This document shows positions 37,280 through 46,923 of a stretch of 56,972 bases of DNA, one piece after another. The DNA is taken from contig NZ_JAAQTO010000010.1 in NCBI RefSeq assembly GCF_011742165.1, positions 1 through 56,972 on the forward strand, read 5' to 3'. The notes under the pieces are model-generated. The model searched no databases. It was given only the letters and a program-made list of their open reading frames with translations, and had not been told where the DNA came from. Each line of letters starts with the position of its first letter. Position 1 is the stretch's first letter. Both the position numbers and the translations under genes were made by a program. The stretch is from Billgrantia bachuensis. GTDB lineage: Bacteria > Pseudomonadota > Gammaproteobacteria > Pseudomonadales > Halomonadaceae.

Positions 37280-39599
37280 CGTCACGCTCCCGAGCCGGGG
37301 TGCGCCCGGCATCCTCTTCCTCGGCATGGAAGCGCAGCATGGCCAGCACACCCACGGCCGCCAGCGCCAGCACGAACATCTCGCCCAAAGTATCCAGGGC
37401 GCGGAAGTCCACCAGGATGACATTGACGATGTTGTGGCCGTGGCCCTGCGGCTGGCTGTTGGCGACCAGGTAGTCCGAGATGCGCGGCAGCCGCTCGCCG
37501 GCCAACACAGAGAGCATCAGCAGCGTCACCATGATACCGCTCAGCCCCGCCACGATCAGGTCGCGTGCACGTTCGGTGGGCGTGGACAAGGTGGCGAAAC
37601 GCGGCAGGCGAAACAGCACCAGCACCAGCAGTATCACCGTCAGGGTCTCGACCAGCAGTTGGGTGATGGCCAGGTCCGGGGCGCTGAAAAGGACGAAGAC
37701 CAAGGCGATGGAGAACCCCATGATCCCCACCGCGGCGACGGCAGCCAGGCGCGAGCGCATCACGCAGGCGGCCACCGCCCCGGCGACCATCAACCCGGCA
37801 ACCATGGCCTCGTGCAGATAAAGATCCAGAGGCACCTCGAGGCTCGGCGCGTGGCGAATGAACAGCGCATGACCGACCAGCCCCAGCAGCGTCAACAGGG
37901 TCACGATCAGGTAGTTGCGGATATGTCCGTTCTGCAGCATACGGGTTTGCCATTCGGCGACCGTCACCAGCCCGGCCATCAGGGCCTCATAGCCGGCTTC
38001 GGGCCCACGCGCCATGAGCGGCCGGAGCCGGGCCAGATGCGCCCGCAGGTGATCCCAACGGCGCCATACCGCCAACCCCAGCATCAGGCTCGCCAACGAC
38101 ATCACGAGCGGCAGGTTGATACCGTGCCACAGCGACAGGTGCACGTCATGGTCGACTGCACCGATGCCGCCCACCGTCACCGCCACAAAGCCGTCGAGCC
38201 ATCCCGGCGCCAGGCCGAATATCAGCGAAAGCGCGGCCAGCAGGGCCGGCCCCACGAGCATGCCCAATGGCGCCTCGTGGGGCGAGCGTGGCGTTCGACG
38301 CACAGGGCCGAAGAACGGCCGCAGGGCAACGATGGCCGCCACCGCCAGGGTGAGGAAGGAAGCCACGAACGTCAGCACGATAATCACTATTCGATACCGC
38401 TCGGCGGCCAACGCCGACTCGAGCAGCAGTTCCTTGCCGACGAACCCCAGCAACGGCGGCATGCCGGCCAGCGACAGCGCGGCAACGGCAGCCACCGCAG
38501 CCGTGCAGGGCATTACATGACGCAGCCCGCCCATGTGAGTGACGTCCTTGGTACCGGTCTCATGATCGAGAATGCCAGCCACCAGAAACAACGCGCCCTT
38601 GTACAGGGAATGCGCCAGCAGAAACGCCACGAACGCGACCAGCGCCCCGGGGGTGCCAAGCCCCAGCAGCAGAGTCAGGGTGCCCAGCGCCATGACCGTG
38701 GAATAAGCCAACAGCTTCTTGACGTTGGTGTGATGGATCGCCAGGAAGGCGCCGGTGGCCATGGTCATGGCCCCCACCAGCGACAGGCTGAGCATCCAGG
38801 CATCGGTACCACCGAGGGCCGGATGCAGCCGGGCCAGCAGATAGATGCCCGCCTTGACCATGGTCGCCGAATGCAGATAGGCCGAGACCGGCGTCGGTGC
38901 GGCCATGGCATTGGGTAGCCAGAAATGGAACGGGAACTGGGCCGATTTGGTAAAGGCGCCGATCAGCAGGCAAGCCAGCAGCGGCAGATAAAGTTCATGG
39001 CCGCGCAGCGCGTCGCCCCGCGTCGTCAGCTCGGCCAGCGACCAGCTGTCCCCGGCCATCGCCAGCATGACGAAACCGGCGAGCAGTGCCAGCCCGCCGC
39101 CCACGGTGATGTAGAGGCCCTGCTGCGCGGCCTTGCGCGCCGACAGGTCGCCATGATTGAAACCGATCAGCAGGAAGGAGGTGATACTGGTGAGTTCCCA
39201 GAACACGAACAGGGTCACCAGGTTGTCGGCCAGCACCAGGCCGAGCATGGACATCATGAAGGCAACGATCACGACGAGGAAGCGCGGCAGGTCGCGATGG
39301 CCGCGTAGGTAATCGCCGGTATACACCAGCACCAGACTACCGATCACCGTGATCAGCATGGCGAACAGCCAGGCCAGGCCATCGATCAGGAAGCTCAGCG
39401 TGATGTCGAGCCCCGGCACCCAAACCCACTCGAGCAGCAACACTTCCCCTGCCGCCACCGTCGGCCACTGACCGAGCAGCCAGGCTGCCAGGGAGGCCGG
39501 CAACAGCGCCAGCACCAGTGGAGTTCGATCACCGAACCAGCGGTGCAGCAGCGGTGCCATCCCCGCCACCACGAAGCCACCCAGTACGGCCAGCTGCAT
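37272..39599 (-). CDS. mrpA: Mrp Na+/H+ antiporter subunit A (operon 1)
   Basis: The 775-aa protein is NuoL-like with about 20 helices. LFVFWELTSITSFLLIGFNH carries the key Glu, [20 protein letters not shown] a key Lys, and [20 protein letters not shown] follows. The C-terminal extension ([38 protein letters not shown]) is the MrpA-specific NuoJ-like part. The start at 39599 has GGAGG upstream. It is the first gene of operon 1, with a good promoter at 39671-39698. The complex exchanges cytoplasmic Na+ for external H+. Confidence 0.95.
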   Translation of the reverse strand: MQLAVLGGFVVAGMAPLLHRWFGDRTPLVLALLPASLAAWLLGQWPTVAAGEVLLLEWVWVPGLDITLSFLIDGLAWLFAMLITVIGSLVLVYTGDYLRGHRDLPRFLVVIVAFMMSMLGLVLADNLVTLFVFWELTSITSFLLIGFNHGDLSARKAAQQGLYITVGGGLALLAGFVMLAMAGDSWSLAELTTRGDALRGHELYLPLLACLLIGAFTKSAQFPFHFWLPNAMAAPTPVSAYLHSATMVKAGIYLLARLHPALGGTDAWMLSLSLVGAMTMATGAFLAIHHTNVKKLLAYSTVMALGTLTLLLGLGTPGALVAFVAFLLAHSLYKGALFLVAGILDHETGTKDVTHMGGLRHVMPCTAAVAAVAALSLAGMPPLLGFVGKELLLESALAAERYRIVIIVLTFVASFLTLAVAAIVALRPFFGPVRRTPRSPHEAPLGMLVGPALLAALSLIFGLAPGWLDGFVAVTVGGIGAVDHDVHLSLWHGINLPLVMSLASLMLGLAVWRRWDHLRAHLARLRPLMARGPEAGYEALMAGLVTVAEWQTRMLQNGHIRNYLIVTLLTLLGLVGHALFIRHAPSLEVPLDLYLHEAMVAGLMVAGAVAACVMRSRLAAVAAVGIMGFSIALVFVLFSAPDLAITQLLVETLTVILLVLVLFRLPRFATLSTPTERARDLIVAGLSGIMVTLLMLSVLAGERLPRISDYLVANSQPQGHGHNIVNVILVDFRALDTLGEMFVLALAAVGVLAMLRFHAEEEDAGRTPARERDDG

Positions 39600-39625
39600 A
39601 TGGCGCCCTCCCCCAGTCATTGGAT

Positions 39626-39649
39626 GGAGCCACGCCAAGGCATCGCTCC
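39626..39649 (-). other. Leader hairpin of Mrp operon 1
   Basis: Between the predicted transcription start and mrpA, GGAGC and GCTCC close a hairpin with an inner GCC/GGC pair-set. It covers much of the roughly 65-nt leader. A regulatory role, such as ion sensing or start-site control, is only a possibility. Confidence 0.35.
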
Positions 39650-39670
39650 CACCGGTTCGTCGCAACCCAC

Positions 39671-39698
39671 TTTATAGAGACAAGGTATTGAATGGCAA
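39671..39698 (-). promoter_or_regulatory. Sigma-70 promoter of Mrp operon 1
   Basis: On the minus strand TTGCCA (-35, five of six) and TATAAA (-10, five of six) are 16 bp apart, about 72 bp before the mrpA start. A further TATAAT on the minus strand at 39745-39750 has no matching -35. Confidence 0.6.
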
Positions 39699-39724
39699 GG
39701 AAGCACAAACGTACACGCTTTGCG

Positions 39725-39752
39725 TTGTCATGGCCGGAAGCGGCATTATAGG
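39725..39752 (+). promoter_or_regulatory. Candidate sigma-70 promoter of Mrp operon 2
   Basis: TTGTCA (-35, five of six) and TATAGG (-10, four of six) are 16 bp apart, about 108 bp before the fused mrpAB start. The -10 region overlaps a minus-strand TATAAT, so divergent polymerases could compete here. Confidence 0.4.
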
Positions 39753-39859
39753 AGCGTTCTGACCCAAGGACGGGAAACAAACGCTTGATGCTTGCGTCCT
39801 CCCGTCCCGTAGGCAAACTATGCCCCTCTCCTCACGGACCCGCGCAGGATGAGCGAACG

Positions 39860-42691
39860 ATGACACTGTTGTGGATACCCCTGCTAACGCTGCTGGGCAT
39901 GTTGGTGCCCATGCTCAGCGCGCACCGAGGCCGACGCTTCTGCTCGCTGGCCACCGCCGTGCCACCGGCCCTCGCCCTGTTGCTGGTCCTGGCCCAATGG
40001 CCGGCGCTGGCGGCGGGAGAAGCGCTGCGCTTCTCGCTGGAGTGGCTGCCCGCCCTGGGCCTCGAGCTGGCCTTTCGGCTGGACGGCCTGTCGCTGCTGT
40101 TCAATCTGCTGATCCTCGGCATCGGCCTGCTGATCCTGCTCTATGCGCATTATTATCTTTCGCCCGAGGAGCCCTACGGCCGTTTCTATGCCTATCTGAT
40201 CCTGTTCATGGCCTCCATGGTCGGCATCGTCATGGCGGACAACCTGATCCTGCTGTGGCTCTACTGGGAGCTGACCAGCATTTCTTCCTTCCTGCTGATC
40301 GGCTTCTGGTCTCACCAGAGCGATGCGCGCAAGGGCGCACGCATGGCCCTGACCGTGACCGGCGCGGGCGGCCTCGCCCTGCTCGCCGGCCTGCTGCTGC
40401 TGGGCGACATGGTGGGCAGCCACTCCATGGACCAGGTGCTGGCGAGCGGCGACATCATCGTCGCCGACCCGCGCTATCCGTTGATGCTCGTGCTGGTGCT
40501 GCTGGGCGCCTTCACCAAGTCGGCCCAGTTCCCGTTCCAGTTCTGGCTGCCGCACGCCATGGCGGCGCCGACGCCGGTCTCTGCCTACCTGCACTCCGCC
40601 ACCATGGTCAAGGCGGGCATCTTCCTGATGGCGCGTCTGCATCCTGCCATTGCCGATAGTGCGCTGTGGTCGGTGACGGTATCGCTGGTGGGCGTGGCCA
40701 CGCTGTTGTACGGCGCCTGGTTCGCGCTGCTCAAGACAGACCTGAAAGGCATACTGGCCTTCTCCACCGTCAGCCACCTGGGACTTATCACCATGCTGCT
40801 GGGAATCGGCAGCCCGATGGCCGTGCTCGCCGCACTCTTTCATATTCTCAATCACGCCACCTTCAAGGCAGCGCTGTTCATGAGTGCGGGTATCGTCGAC
40901 CACGAAACCGGTACTCGCGAACTCGGTCGCCTGGGCGGACTGCGCCGCGCCATGCCGGTAACCGCCCTGCTGACCACCCTGGCCGCTGCCGCCATGGCCG
41001 GCGTACCGCTGCTCAACGGTTTTCTCTCCAAGGAGATGTTCTTTACCGAGACCCTGGCCACTCCTGTGCTGGGCGGGCTGAGCTGGTTGCTGCCGGCGCT
41101 GGCTACGCTCGGCGGCATTCTCTCGGTTGCCTACTCCCTGCGCCTGGTTCACGCAGTCTTCTTCAAGCCCGCCCAGGAGCCACCGCCGAAGGCGCCCCAT
41201 GAGCCACCGCGTTTGATGCGCGCCCCCGTAGAGCTGCTGGTGGTGATCTGCGTGGCGGTAGGGCTCGTACCAGTGCTGGCCGAGGGGCTGCTCGCCCCGG
41301 CCACCCAAGCGGCACTGGGCGAGCCACTCGACTTTCACCTGGCGATCTGGCACGGCATCAATCTGCCGCTGATCATGAGCCTGATAGCACTGGTCGCGGG
41401 GGCCGCCGCCTACTGGCGCCACGCGGATCTGCGGCGCTTTGCCCGCAGCTTTCATCCGATCGATGCGCGGCTGGTCTTCGAGTCGGCCGTTCAGCGCCTG
41501 GCCAATGCCGCCGAAGCCGGACTCGCCTGGTTCGACGGTGCTTCACTGCAGCGCTACATGACCTGGCTGTTGCTCGCCACCCTAATCGCCGGCGCGCTGG
41601 GGCTCGCGGAGATGACCGGCCTTACCGGGGAGAAGGGCAACCAACCCCTCGATGGCATCCTGCTGCTGGGTGCCGGCCTGCTGCTGTTCGGTGGCCTCGG
41701 CACCGCGATCACGCACCGCTATCGCCTCATTTCGCTGCTGCTGCTCTCGGTCGTGGGGCTGGTGGTGTCGCTGACCTTCGCTCGCTTCTCCGCCCCCGAC
41801 CTGGCGCTGACCCAGCTCTCGGTGGAAGTGGTGACCATGATCCTGTTGATGCTGGCACTGTTCTTCCTGCCGCAGAAGACACCACCTGAGTCCTCGCACC
41901 GCCGCAGCCTGCGCGACATCGTCCTGTCCGGCACCCTCGGCCTGGTGGTGGCCAGCCTCAACTATGCCGTGCTGACCCGCGACAACGCCCCGATCTCCGG
42001 ATTCTTCATTGACAACAGCGTACCCGGCGGCGGCGGCCATAACGTGGTCAACGTCATCCTGGTGGACTTCCGCGGTTTCGATACCCTGGGTGAGATCACC
42101 GTGCTGGCACTGGCGGGCCTGGCCATCTTCAAGCTGCTCAATCGCCTGCGCTTGTACATGCCGCACAGCGATGGCGAAGGACGCGTGTGGTCGCCGGATC
42201 GCTATCCGGCGATCCTCACCTCCATCTCCATGGCGCTACTGCCCCTGGCTCTATTGGTGTCCGCCTTCATCTTCCTGCGTGGACACAACCTGCCCGGTGG
42301 CGGCTTCATCGCCGGCCTGATCACCGCCGTGGCGTTGATCCTGCTCTACATGGCGCGCGGCGTGGAGTGGGCGCAGCAACGGCTCGATTTTCCCTATCAG
42401 CCGGTGGCCGTTGCCGGGGTCGGCATCGCCACGCTGACCGGCCTTGGCAGCTGGCTGTTCGGCTATCCGTTCCTCGCGTCGGCGTTTGGGCACTTCCACT
42501 TGCCGTTGGCAGGCGATTTCGAGCTGGCCACGGCCATGCTGTTCGATCTCGGCGTCTATCTCGCCGTGGTGGGCGCCACGCTGATGATCCTGGCCAACCT
42601 GGGCAAGGTCACCACGCCCCATCGTCCAGCCAAGGAACCCGTCGAGAGCTTTACCGACACCACGACGCGCCCCAGCAAGGAGAACACCTGA
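39860..42691 (+). CDS. mrpA: Fused Mrp Na+/H+ antiporter subunit A-B (operon 2)
   Basis: The 943-aa protein is MrpA joined to MrpB. The MrpA part has [40 protein letters not shown] and [20 protein letters not shown]. The NuoJ-like part has [20 protein letters not shown] and [18 protein letters not shown]. From about residue 780 the MrpB domain follows, with [20 protein letters not shown] and [19 protein letters not shown]. This fusion is the hallmark of the six-gene (group 2, PhaAB) layout known from rhizobia and pseudomonads. The start at 39860 has AGGATGAG upstream. The next gene overlaps by one base. Confidence 0.95.
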   Translation: MTLLWIPLLTLLGMLVPMLSAHRGRRFCSLATAVPPALALLLVLAQWPALAAGEALRFSLEWLPALGLELAFRLDGLSLLFNLLILGIGLLILLYAHYYLSPEEPYGRFYAYLILFMASMVGIVMADNLILLWLYWELTSISSFLLIGFWSHQSDARKGARMALTVTGAGGLALLAGLLLLGDMVGSHSMDQVLASGDIIVADPRYPLMLVLVLLGAFTKSAQFPFQFWLPHAMAAPTPVSAYLHSATMVKAGIFLMARLHPAIADSALWSVTVSLVGVATLLYGAWFALLKTDLKGILAFSTVSHLGLITMLLGIGSPMAVLAALFHILNHATFKAALFMSAGIVDHETGTRELGRLGGLRRAMPVTALLTTLAAAAMAGVPLLNGFLSKEMFFTETLATPVLGGLSWLLPALATLGGILSVAYSLRLVHAVFFKPAQEPPPKAPHEPPRLMRAPVELLVVICVAVGLVPVLAEGLLAPATQAALGEPLDFHLAIWHGINLPLIMSLIALVAGAAAYWRHADLRRFARSFHPIDARLVFESAVQRLANAAEAGLAWFDGASLQRYMTWLLLATLIAGALGLAEMTGLTGEKGNQPLDGILLLGAGLLLFGGLGTAITHRYRLISLLLLSVVGLVVSLTFARFSAPDLALTQLSVEVVTMILLMLALFFLPQKTPPESSHRRSLRDIVLSGTLGLVVASLNYAVLTRDNAPISGFFIDNSVPGGGGHNVVNVILVDFRGFDTLGEITVLALAGLAIFKLLNRLRLYMPHSDGEGRVWSPDRYPAILTSISMALLPLALLVSAFIFLRGHNLPGGGFIAGLITAVALILLYMARGVEWAQQRLDFPYQPVAVAGVGIATLTGLGSWLFGYPFLASAFGHFHLPLAGDFELATAMLFDLGVYLAVVGATLMILANLGKVTTPHRPAKEPVESFTDTTTRPSKENT

Positions 42692-43032
42692 TGGAAAGCC
42701 TCTACGCCATCACTACCGGCGTGTTGACCGCCTGCGGGCTCTACCTGACCCTGCGTGGGCGCACCTTCCCGGTCGTCGTCGGCCTGACCCTGCTCTCCTA
42801 CGCCGTCAACCTCTTCCTCTTCTCAATGGGCGGACTCACCACCGATGGGGCGACCATCGTCAACGGCGGTGGTGAATACGCCGATCCATTGCCGCAGGCG
42901 CTGGTGCTCACCGCCATCGTCATCGGCTTCGCCATGACCGCTTTCGTGGTGATCCTGGCGATGCGAGCACGCAGCGAGGCCGGCAACGACCACGTCGACG
43001 GCCGCTCCCATGACGATGAGGAGCGCAGCTGA
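42691..43032 (+). CDS. mrpC: Mrp Na+/H+ antiporter subunit C (operon 2)
   Basis: The 113-aa NuoK-like protein has TLRGRTFPVVVGLTLLSYAV and [20 protein letters not shown], with an acidic His/Asp-rich tail. The start overlaps the previous stop (TGATG) and its stop overlaps mrpD the same way. It parallels the operon 1 copy of 115 aa but differs in most residues outside the motifs. Confidence 0.95.
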   Translation: MESLYAITTGVLTACGLYLTLRGRTFPVVVGLTLLSYAVNLFLFSMGGLTTDGATIVNGGGEYADPLPQALVLTAIVIGFAMTAFVVILAMRARSEAGNDHVDGRSHDDEERS

Positions 43033-44537
43033 TGGCGCACCTCATCGTTCTGCCCATCGTGCTACCCCTGGTGGCGGGGATTCTGCTGCTGTACCGTCGC
43101 CTTGGCGGCACGCACCTGAAGCGCTTGATCGGCGTCGTCAGCACCGCCCTGCTGGTCGCAGTCGGCATTGCCCTGGTCAGCAAGGCGGCAAGCGGCGAGG
43201 TCACCTACTACGCCCTCGGCGACTGGCAGCCTCCCTTCGGCATCGTGCTGGTGCTCGATCGCCTGTCGGCCTTGATGGTACTGCTCACCGCCGTGCTGGC
43301 ACTGGGCGCCGTGGTCTTCGCCTGCGACGGCGACGATGAGCGCGGCAGCAATTTCCACGGCCTGTTCCAGTGGCAGCTGATGGGCATCAACGGGGCTTTC
43401 CTGACCGGCGACCTGTTCAACCTCTTCGTCTTCTTCGAGGTGCTGTTGCTGGCCTCCTATGCCCTGCTGCTGCACGGTGGTGGCAAGGCGCGGATTCAAG
43501 CCGGGGTGCACTATGTGGTGCTCAACCTGGCCGGCTCCGCACTGTTCCTGATTGCCGTGGGCGTGCTCTATGGCGCTACCGGCACCCTGAACATGGCCGA
43601 CATGGCGGCACGCCTTGCCGAGCTGCCCGCCGAGCGGGCCGGGCTGGTTACCGCGGGCGGTCTGATGCTGCTGGTGGTGTTCGGGCTCAAGGCCGCCATG
43701 CTGCCGCTCTATTTCTGGCTGCCGCGCACTTATGCTGCGGCCCCCGCTCCGGTGGCGGCGCTGTTCGCCATCATGACCAAGGTCGGCATCTACGCCATCC
43801 TGCGCGTCTATTCGCTGATCTTCGGCGACGCCGCGGGACCACTTGCCAACCTGGAGCAGGCCTGGGTCTGGTGGCTATCGCTGGCCACCCTGGTCGCGGC
43901 CGGCGTCGGTGTGCTGGCGGCACGCGACCTGCGCCTGCTGGTGGCTTACCTGGTGCTGGTCTCGGTGGGTACATTGCTCGCCGGTATCGGCATGGGCTCG
44001 CCGCGAGCGGTCTCCGCCCTGCTCTACTACCTGATCCATACCACCCTGATCACCGGCGGACTGTTCCTGCTGGCCGAACTGATCGGCCAGCAGCGCGGCA
44101 AGGCCGGCACTCGCCTGGTCCGGGGCCGCCCGCTGCAGCAGGGCGGCTGGCTCGCCGGGCTGTTCTTCCTCGGCGCCGTATCGGTCGCCGGCCTGCCGCC
44201 GCTTTCCGGCGCCATCGGCAAGGCGCTGCTGCTGGCCGCCGCCGAGGGTGGCCAACGCCCCTGGCTGTGGCCGGTCCTGCTGCTCACGGGGCTGTGCTCA
44301 CTGATCGCGCTGTCACGCGCCGGCTCCACCCTATTCTGGCGCAGCCAGGGCGAGCCTGCCGGAGAGTCACTGACCTGGCGCAAGTGGTTCGGTGTGACCT
44401 GGCTACTGGCCGCCTCGCCGCTGCTGGTGATACTGGCCGGGCCGGTCAGCGACTATACCAACGCCACCGCCGACCAGCTGGCCGCCCCCCAGCTCATGAT
44501 CGATGCGCTGCTACCCAGCGCCGGAGAAGCCCGATGA
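43032..44537 (+). CDS. mrpD: Mrp Na+/H+ antiporter subunit D (operon 2)
   Basis: The 501-aa NuoN-like subunit has LTGDLFNLFVFFEVLLLASY, VVFGLKAAMLPLYFWLPRTY and APAPVAALFAIMTKVGIYAI. The conserved Glu and Lys residues of the proton path are present. HTTLITGGLFLLAELIGQQR replaces the HHILVKTN segment seen in the operon 1 copy, so the two D subunits belong to different subfamilies. It is coupled to both neighbours by overlaps. Confidence 0.94.
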   Translation: MAHLIVLPIVLPLVAGILLLYRRLGGTHLKRLIGVVSTALLVAVGIALVSKAASGEVTYYALGDWQPPFGIVLVLDRLSALMVLLTAVLALGAVVFACDGDDERGSNFHGLFQWQLMGINGAFLTGDLFNLFVFFEVLLLASYALLLHGGGKARIQAGVHYVVLNLAGSALFLIAVGVLYGATGTLNMADMAARLAELPAERAGLVTAGGLMLLVVFGLKAAMLPLYFWLPRTYAAAPAPVAALFAIMTKVGIYAILRVYSLIFGDAAGPLANLEQAWVWWLSLATLVAAGVGVLAARDLRLLVAYLVLVSVGTLLAGIGMGSPRAVSALLYYLIHTTLITGGLFLLAELIGQQRGKAGTRLVRGRPLQQGGWLAGLFFLGAVSVAGLPPLSGAIGKALLLAAAEGGQRPWLWPVLLLTGLCSLIALSRAGSTLFWRSQGEPAGESLTWRKWFGVTWLLAASPLLVILAGPVSDYTNATADQLAAPQLMIDALLPSAGEAR

Positions 44538-45031
44538 TCAAGCCTCGCTCCTGGCTACCAACGCCGCTGCTGTCGATTCTGCTGCTCGTGGTCTGGTTGC
44601 TGCTGGTGCGCAGCCTGGCTTTCGGTCAATTTCTGCTGGGCGCCTTCCTGGCGGTAACGATTCCGCTGGCGACCCACCGTTTCTGGGACGCTCAGCCGCG
44701 TATCGCCAAGCCCTGGCTACTGCTGCGCTTCGTATTGCGCGTGCTGGGCGACATCCTGATCGCCAATATCGAGGTGGCCTGGCTGATCATCAATCCGCGC
44801 CGCCGCCTGCACCCGCACTTCGTGGAATACCCGCTGATGCTGAAGGACCGCTTCACCATCACGCTGCTAGCCAACACCATCAGCCTGACGCCGGGGACGG
44901 TCTCGGCAAACCTGCGCATGGACGGCAAGACGCTGCTGATCCACGCCTTGAACGCGAAGGATGAGGCGGCACTGATCGCACATATCCGCGAGCGCTACGA
45001 GCAGCCGTTGAAGGAGATCTACGAATGCTAG
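44534..45031 (+). CDS. mrpE: Mrp Na+/H+ antiporter subunit E (operon 2)
   Basis: The 165-aa protein has N-terminal helices (LSILLLVVWLLLVRSLAFGQ) and the MrpE domain FTITLLANTISLTPGTVSAN followed by MDGKTLLIHAL. The start overlaps the mrpD stop (ATGA), and the stop overlaps mrpF by 7 bp. Confidence 0.94.
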   Translation: MIKPRSWLPTPLLSILLLVVWLLLVRSLAFGQFLLGAFLAVTIPLATHRFWDAQPRIAKPWLLLRFVLRVLGDILIANIEVAWLIINPRRRLHPHFVEYPLMLKDRFTITLLANTISLTPGTVSANLRMDGKTLLIHALNAKDEAALIAHIRERYEQPLKEIYEC

Positions 45032-45294
45032 ACATTGCGCTGACGATCAGCCTGACGCTGGTAGTCCTCGCCCTGCTGCTGAACGTCTACCGGCTCGCAG
45101 TAGGGCCGGACATGCCCGACCGCATCCTGGCGCTGGACACCATGTACATCAACTCCATCGCGCTGATCGTGCTGATGGGGCTGTGGCTCAACACCAAGAC
45201 CTACTTCGAGTCGGCCCTGTTGATCGCCATGCTCGGCTTCATCAGCACCGTGGCGGTATGCAAGTACCTGCTGCGCGGCGACATCATCGAATAG
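45025..45294 (+). CDS. mrpF: Mrp Na+/H+ antiporter subunit F (operon 2)
   Basis: The 89-aa protein has three helices and the motif YRLAVGPDMPDRILALDTMY with conserved Pro-Asp-Arg, then FESALLIAMLGFISTVAVCK. It overlaps mrpE by 7 bp, and mrpG follows after 8 bp. Confidence 0.94.
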   Translation: MLDIALTISLTLVVLALLLNVYRLAVGPDMPDRILALDTMYINSIALIVLMGLWLNTKTYFESALLIAMLGFISTVAVCKYLLRGDIIE

Positions 45295-45302
45295 GAGGCC
45301 GC

Positions 45303-45695
45303 ATGACCCTGTACGTGATCCTCGAGGGCGTGATCGCCTTCTTCCTCGTCGCCGGCGGCGTCTTCGCCTTCATCGGCTCGCTGGGCATGGCCCACCTGCG
45401 CGATTTCTACATGCGCCTGCATGGCCCCACCAAGGCCACCACCCTGGGCATCGGCTGCATGCTGATCGCCTCGATGCTCTACTTCTGGGTCACCCAGGGC
45501 AAGCCCGACATTCAGGAGATGCTGATCACCCTGTTCCTTTTCATCACCGCTCCAGTGAGCGCTCACCTGCTGGCCAAGACCGGACTGCACATGCAGCTCA
45601 AGCACATCGACGAAACCGGTGGGCGCCCCCCTGAGCTACGCCCCGAGGAGATCGGCGAGAGGCCGGTCCCCCACCCCGATCGCGGTCATGGCTGA
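45303..45695 (+). CDS. mrpG: Mrp Na+/H+ antiporter subunit G (operon 2)
   Basis: The 130-aa protein has three helices, the motif HLRDFYMRLHGPTKATTLGI and LFLFITAPVSAHLLAKTG, then an acidic Pro-rich tail. The start at 45303 has GGAGG six bases upstream. It is the last gene of operon 2 and faces hemH with a 16-bp gap. Confidence 0.94.
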   Translation: MTLYVILEGVIAFFLVAGGVFAFIGSLGMAHLRDFYMRLHGPTKATTLGIGCMLIASMLYFWVTQGKPDIQEMLITLFLFITAPVSAHLLAKTGLHMQLKHIDETGGRPPELRPEEIGERPVPHPDRGHG

Positions 45696-45711
45696 GTAAC
45701 GGGCTGGCGGG

Positions 45712-46785
45712 CTACAGCCAGCCGGCCAGCTCGTTCTCGGCGATCGCCACCAGCGCGGCGATATGATCGTCGCGGTCGTTGAGGCAGGGAACGTAGGTGA
45801 AGCGCTCGCCACCGGCCGCCAGGAAGCTGTCGCGGATCTCCTCGTTGATCTCCTCGAGGGTTTCCACGCAGTCGGAGGAGAACGCCGGCGAGACCACCGC
45901 AATATGCTTTTTGCCCTGGCGCGCCAGCTCCGCCACGTGATCCACGGTCGGCGGCCCGACCCATTCTTCCGGGCCGAATTGCGACTGGAAGGCGGTATGA
46001 ATGCCCCCCTCGGGCCAGCCCAGCCGCTCGCGCAGCAGTCGCGTGGTCTTCTGGCACTGGCAATGGTAGGGATCGCCTTCCGTGAGGAAACGCTTGGGTA
46101 CGCCGTGGTAGGAGGCCACCAGCACTTCCGGCGGCGTCTCCGCGGCGGCGTATGCCTCGCGTACCGAGCTGGCCAAGGCCTCGAGGTAGGCAGAATGCTC
46201 GAAGTAGGCCGGCACGGTGCGAATGGCCGGCTGCCACTTGAGCCTCATCAGCGTGCGAAAGGCTTGGTCGTTGGCGGTGGCGGTGGTCGGCGAGGCATAC
46301 TGCGGGTAAAGCGGGAAAAACAGGATGCGCTCGCAGCCCTCGGCTTGCAGCCGACGCAGCACGCTGTCGGTGGAAGGATTGCCGTAGCGCATGCAGAAAT
46401 CGACCCGCACCCGGTCGCCGTGACGCGCCTCCAGGGCTTCGGCCATCTTGCGGGTCTGCTCGCGGGTAATGGTCAGCAGCGGGCTCTCGTTCTTCTCGCT
46501 ATTCCAGATACTGCGGTAGGCCTCGCCGGATTTGAACGGACGCCGGCTGAGAATGACCAACTGCAGCAGCGGCTGCCACTTCCAGCTCGGATAGTCGACC
46601 ACTCGCTTGTCGGAGAGAAACTCACTGAGATAGCGCCGCATCGACCAGTAGTCGGTAGCGTCCGGCGTGCCCAGATTGGCCAGCACGACACCTACCTTGG
46701 GTTTTGCAACCGAGGTATGGTCCGCTGGAGCATGGGCAGGACGCTGCCGCTCCATCGTTTCCGGCTCCACTTGCGATGTGGACAT
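45712..46785 (-). CDS. hemH: Ferrochelatase HemH
   Basis: The 357-aa enzyme inserts Fe2+ into protoporphyrin IX. It has GVVLANLGTPDATDYWSMRR, FFPLYPQYASPTTATANDQA, the active-site His in VLVASYHGVPKRFL, TAFQSQFGPEEWVGPPT and VVSPAFSSDCVETLEEINEE with the catalytic acid. A non-conserved hydrophilic N-terminus of about 28 residues precedes the domain. The start has GAGGAG upstream. It faces Mrp operon 2. A TACAAT on the minus strand (46818-46823) may be its -10 element. Confidence 0.96.
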   Translation of the reverse strand: MSTSQVEPETMERQRPAHAPADHTSVAKPKVGVVLANLGTPDATDYWSMRRYLSEFLSDKRVVDYPSWKWQPLLQLVILSRRPFKSGEAYRSIWNSEKNESPLLTITREQTRKMAEALEARHGDRVRVDFCMRYGNPSTDSVLRRLQAEGCERILFFPLYPQYASPTTATANDQAFRTLMRLKWQPAIRTVPAYFEHSAYLEALASSVREAYAAAETPPEVLVASYHGVPKRFLTEGDPYHCQCQKTTRLLRERLGWPEGGIHTAFQSQFGPEEWVGPPTVDHVAELARQGKKHIAVVSPAFSSDCVETLEEINEEIRDSFLAAGGERFTYVPCLNDRDDHIAALVAIAENELAGWL

Positions 46786-46848
46786 GCACTGCGCTCCTCA
46801 TGAAAAAAGGAGCGGACATTGTATCAGGCGAGGAGCTTGCGCGGCATG

Positions 46849-46880
46849 AAGTTATACTATGAAAGCAATTTGTATAACTT
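46849..46880. promoter_or_regulatory. 9-bp inverted repeat upstream of hemH
   Basis: AAGTTATAC and GTATAACTT are exact complements separated by 14 bp, ending about 64 bp before the hemH start. AT-rich dyads of this size in a GC-rich genome are usually regulator sites. A MerR-type or light- or iron-responsive regulator is possible, but nothing in the window identifies the protein. Confidence 0.45.
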
Positions 46881-46887
46881 GGATCAA

Positions 46888-46917
46888 GGCAGCCCCGGGC
46901 GGCTTGCCCGGGTTGCC
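46888..46917 (-). terminator. Hairpin after the DUF6482-like gene
   Basis: A GC-rich stem (CCCGGGC core with flanking GGCA/TGCC pairs, one mismatch) starts 7 bp past the stop codon of the small gene at 46924. It lacks a T-run. It probably limits read-through into hemH. Confidence 0.5.
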
Positions 46918-46923
46918 GCTAGC

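Noticed and set aside
37161..41455. Long antisense frames across the mrp genes, about 585 codons at 37161-38918 (+) and 520 at 39884-41455 (-)
   Set aside because: They are Gln/His/Arg-rich reversals of hydrophobic codons, as expected opposite membrane-protein genes. No start signals or motifs.
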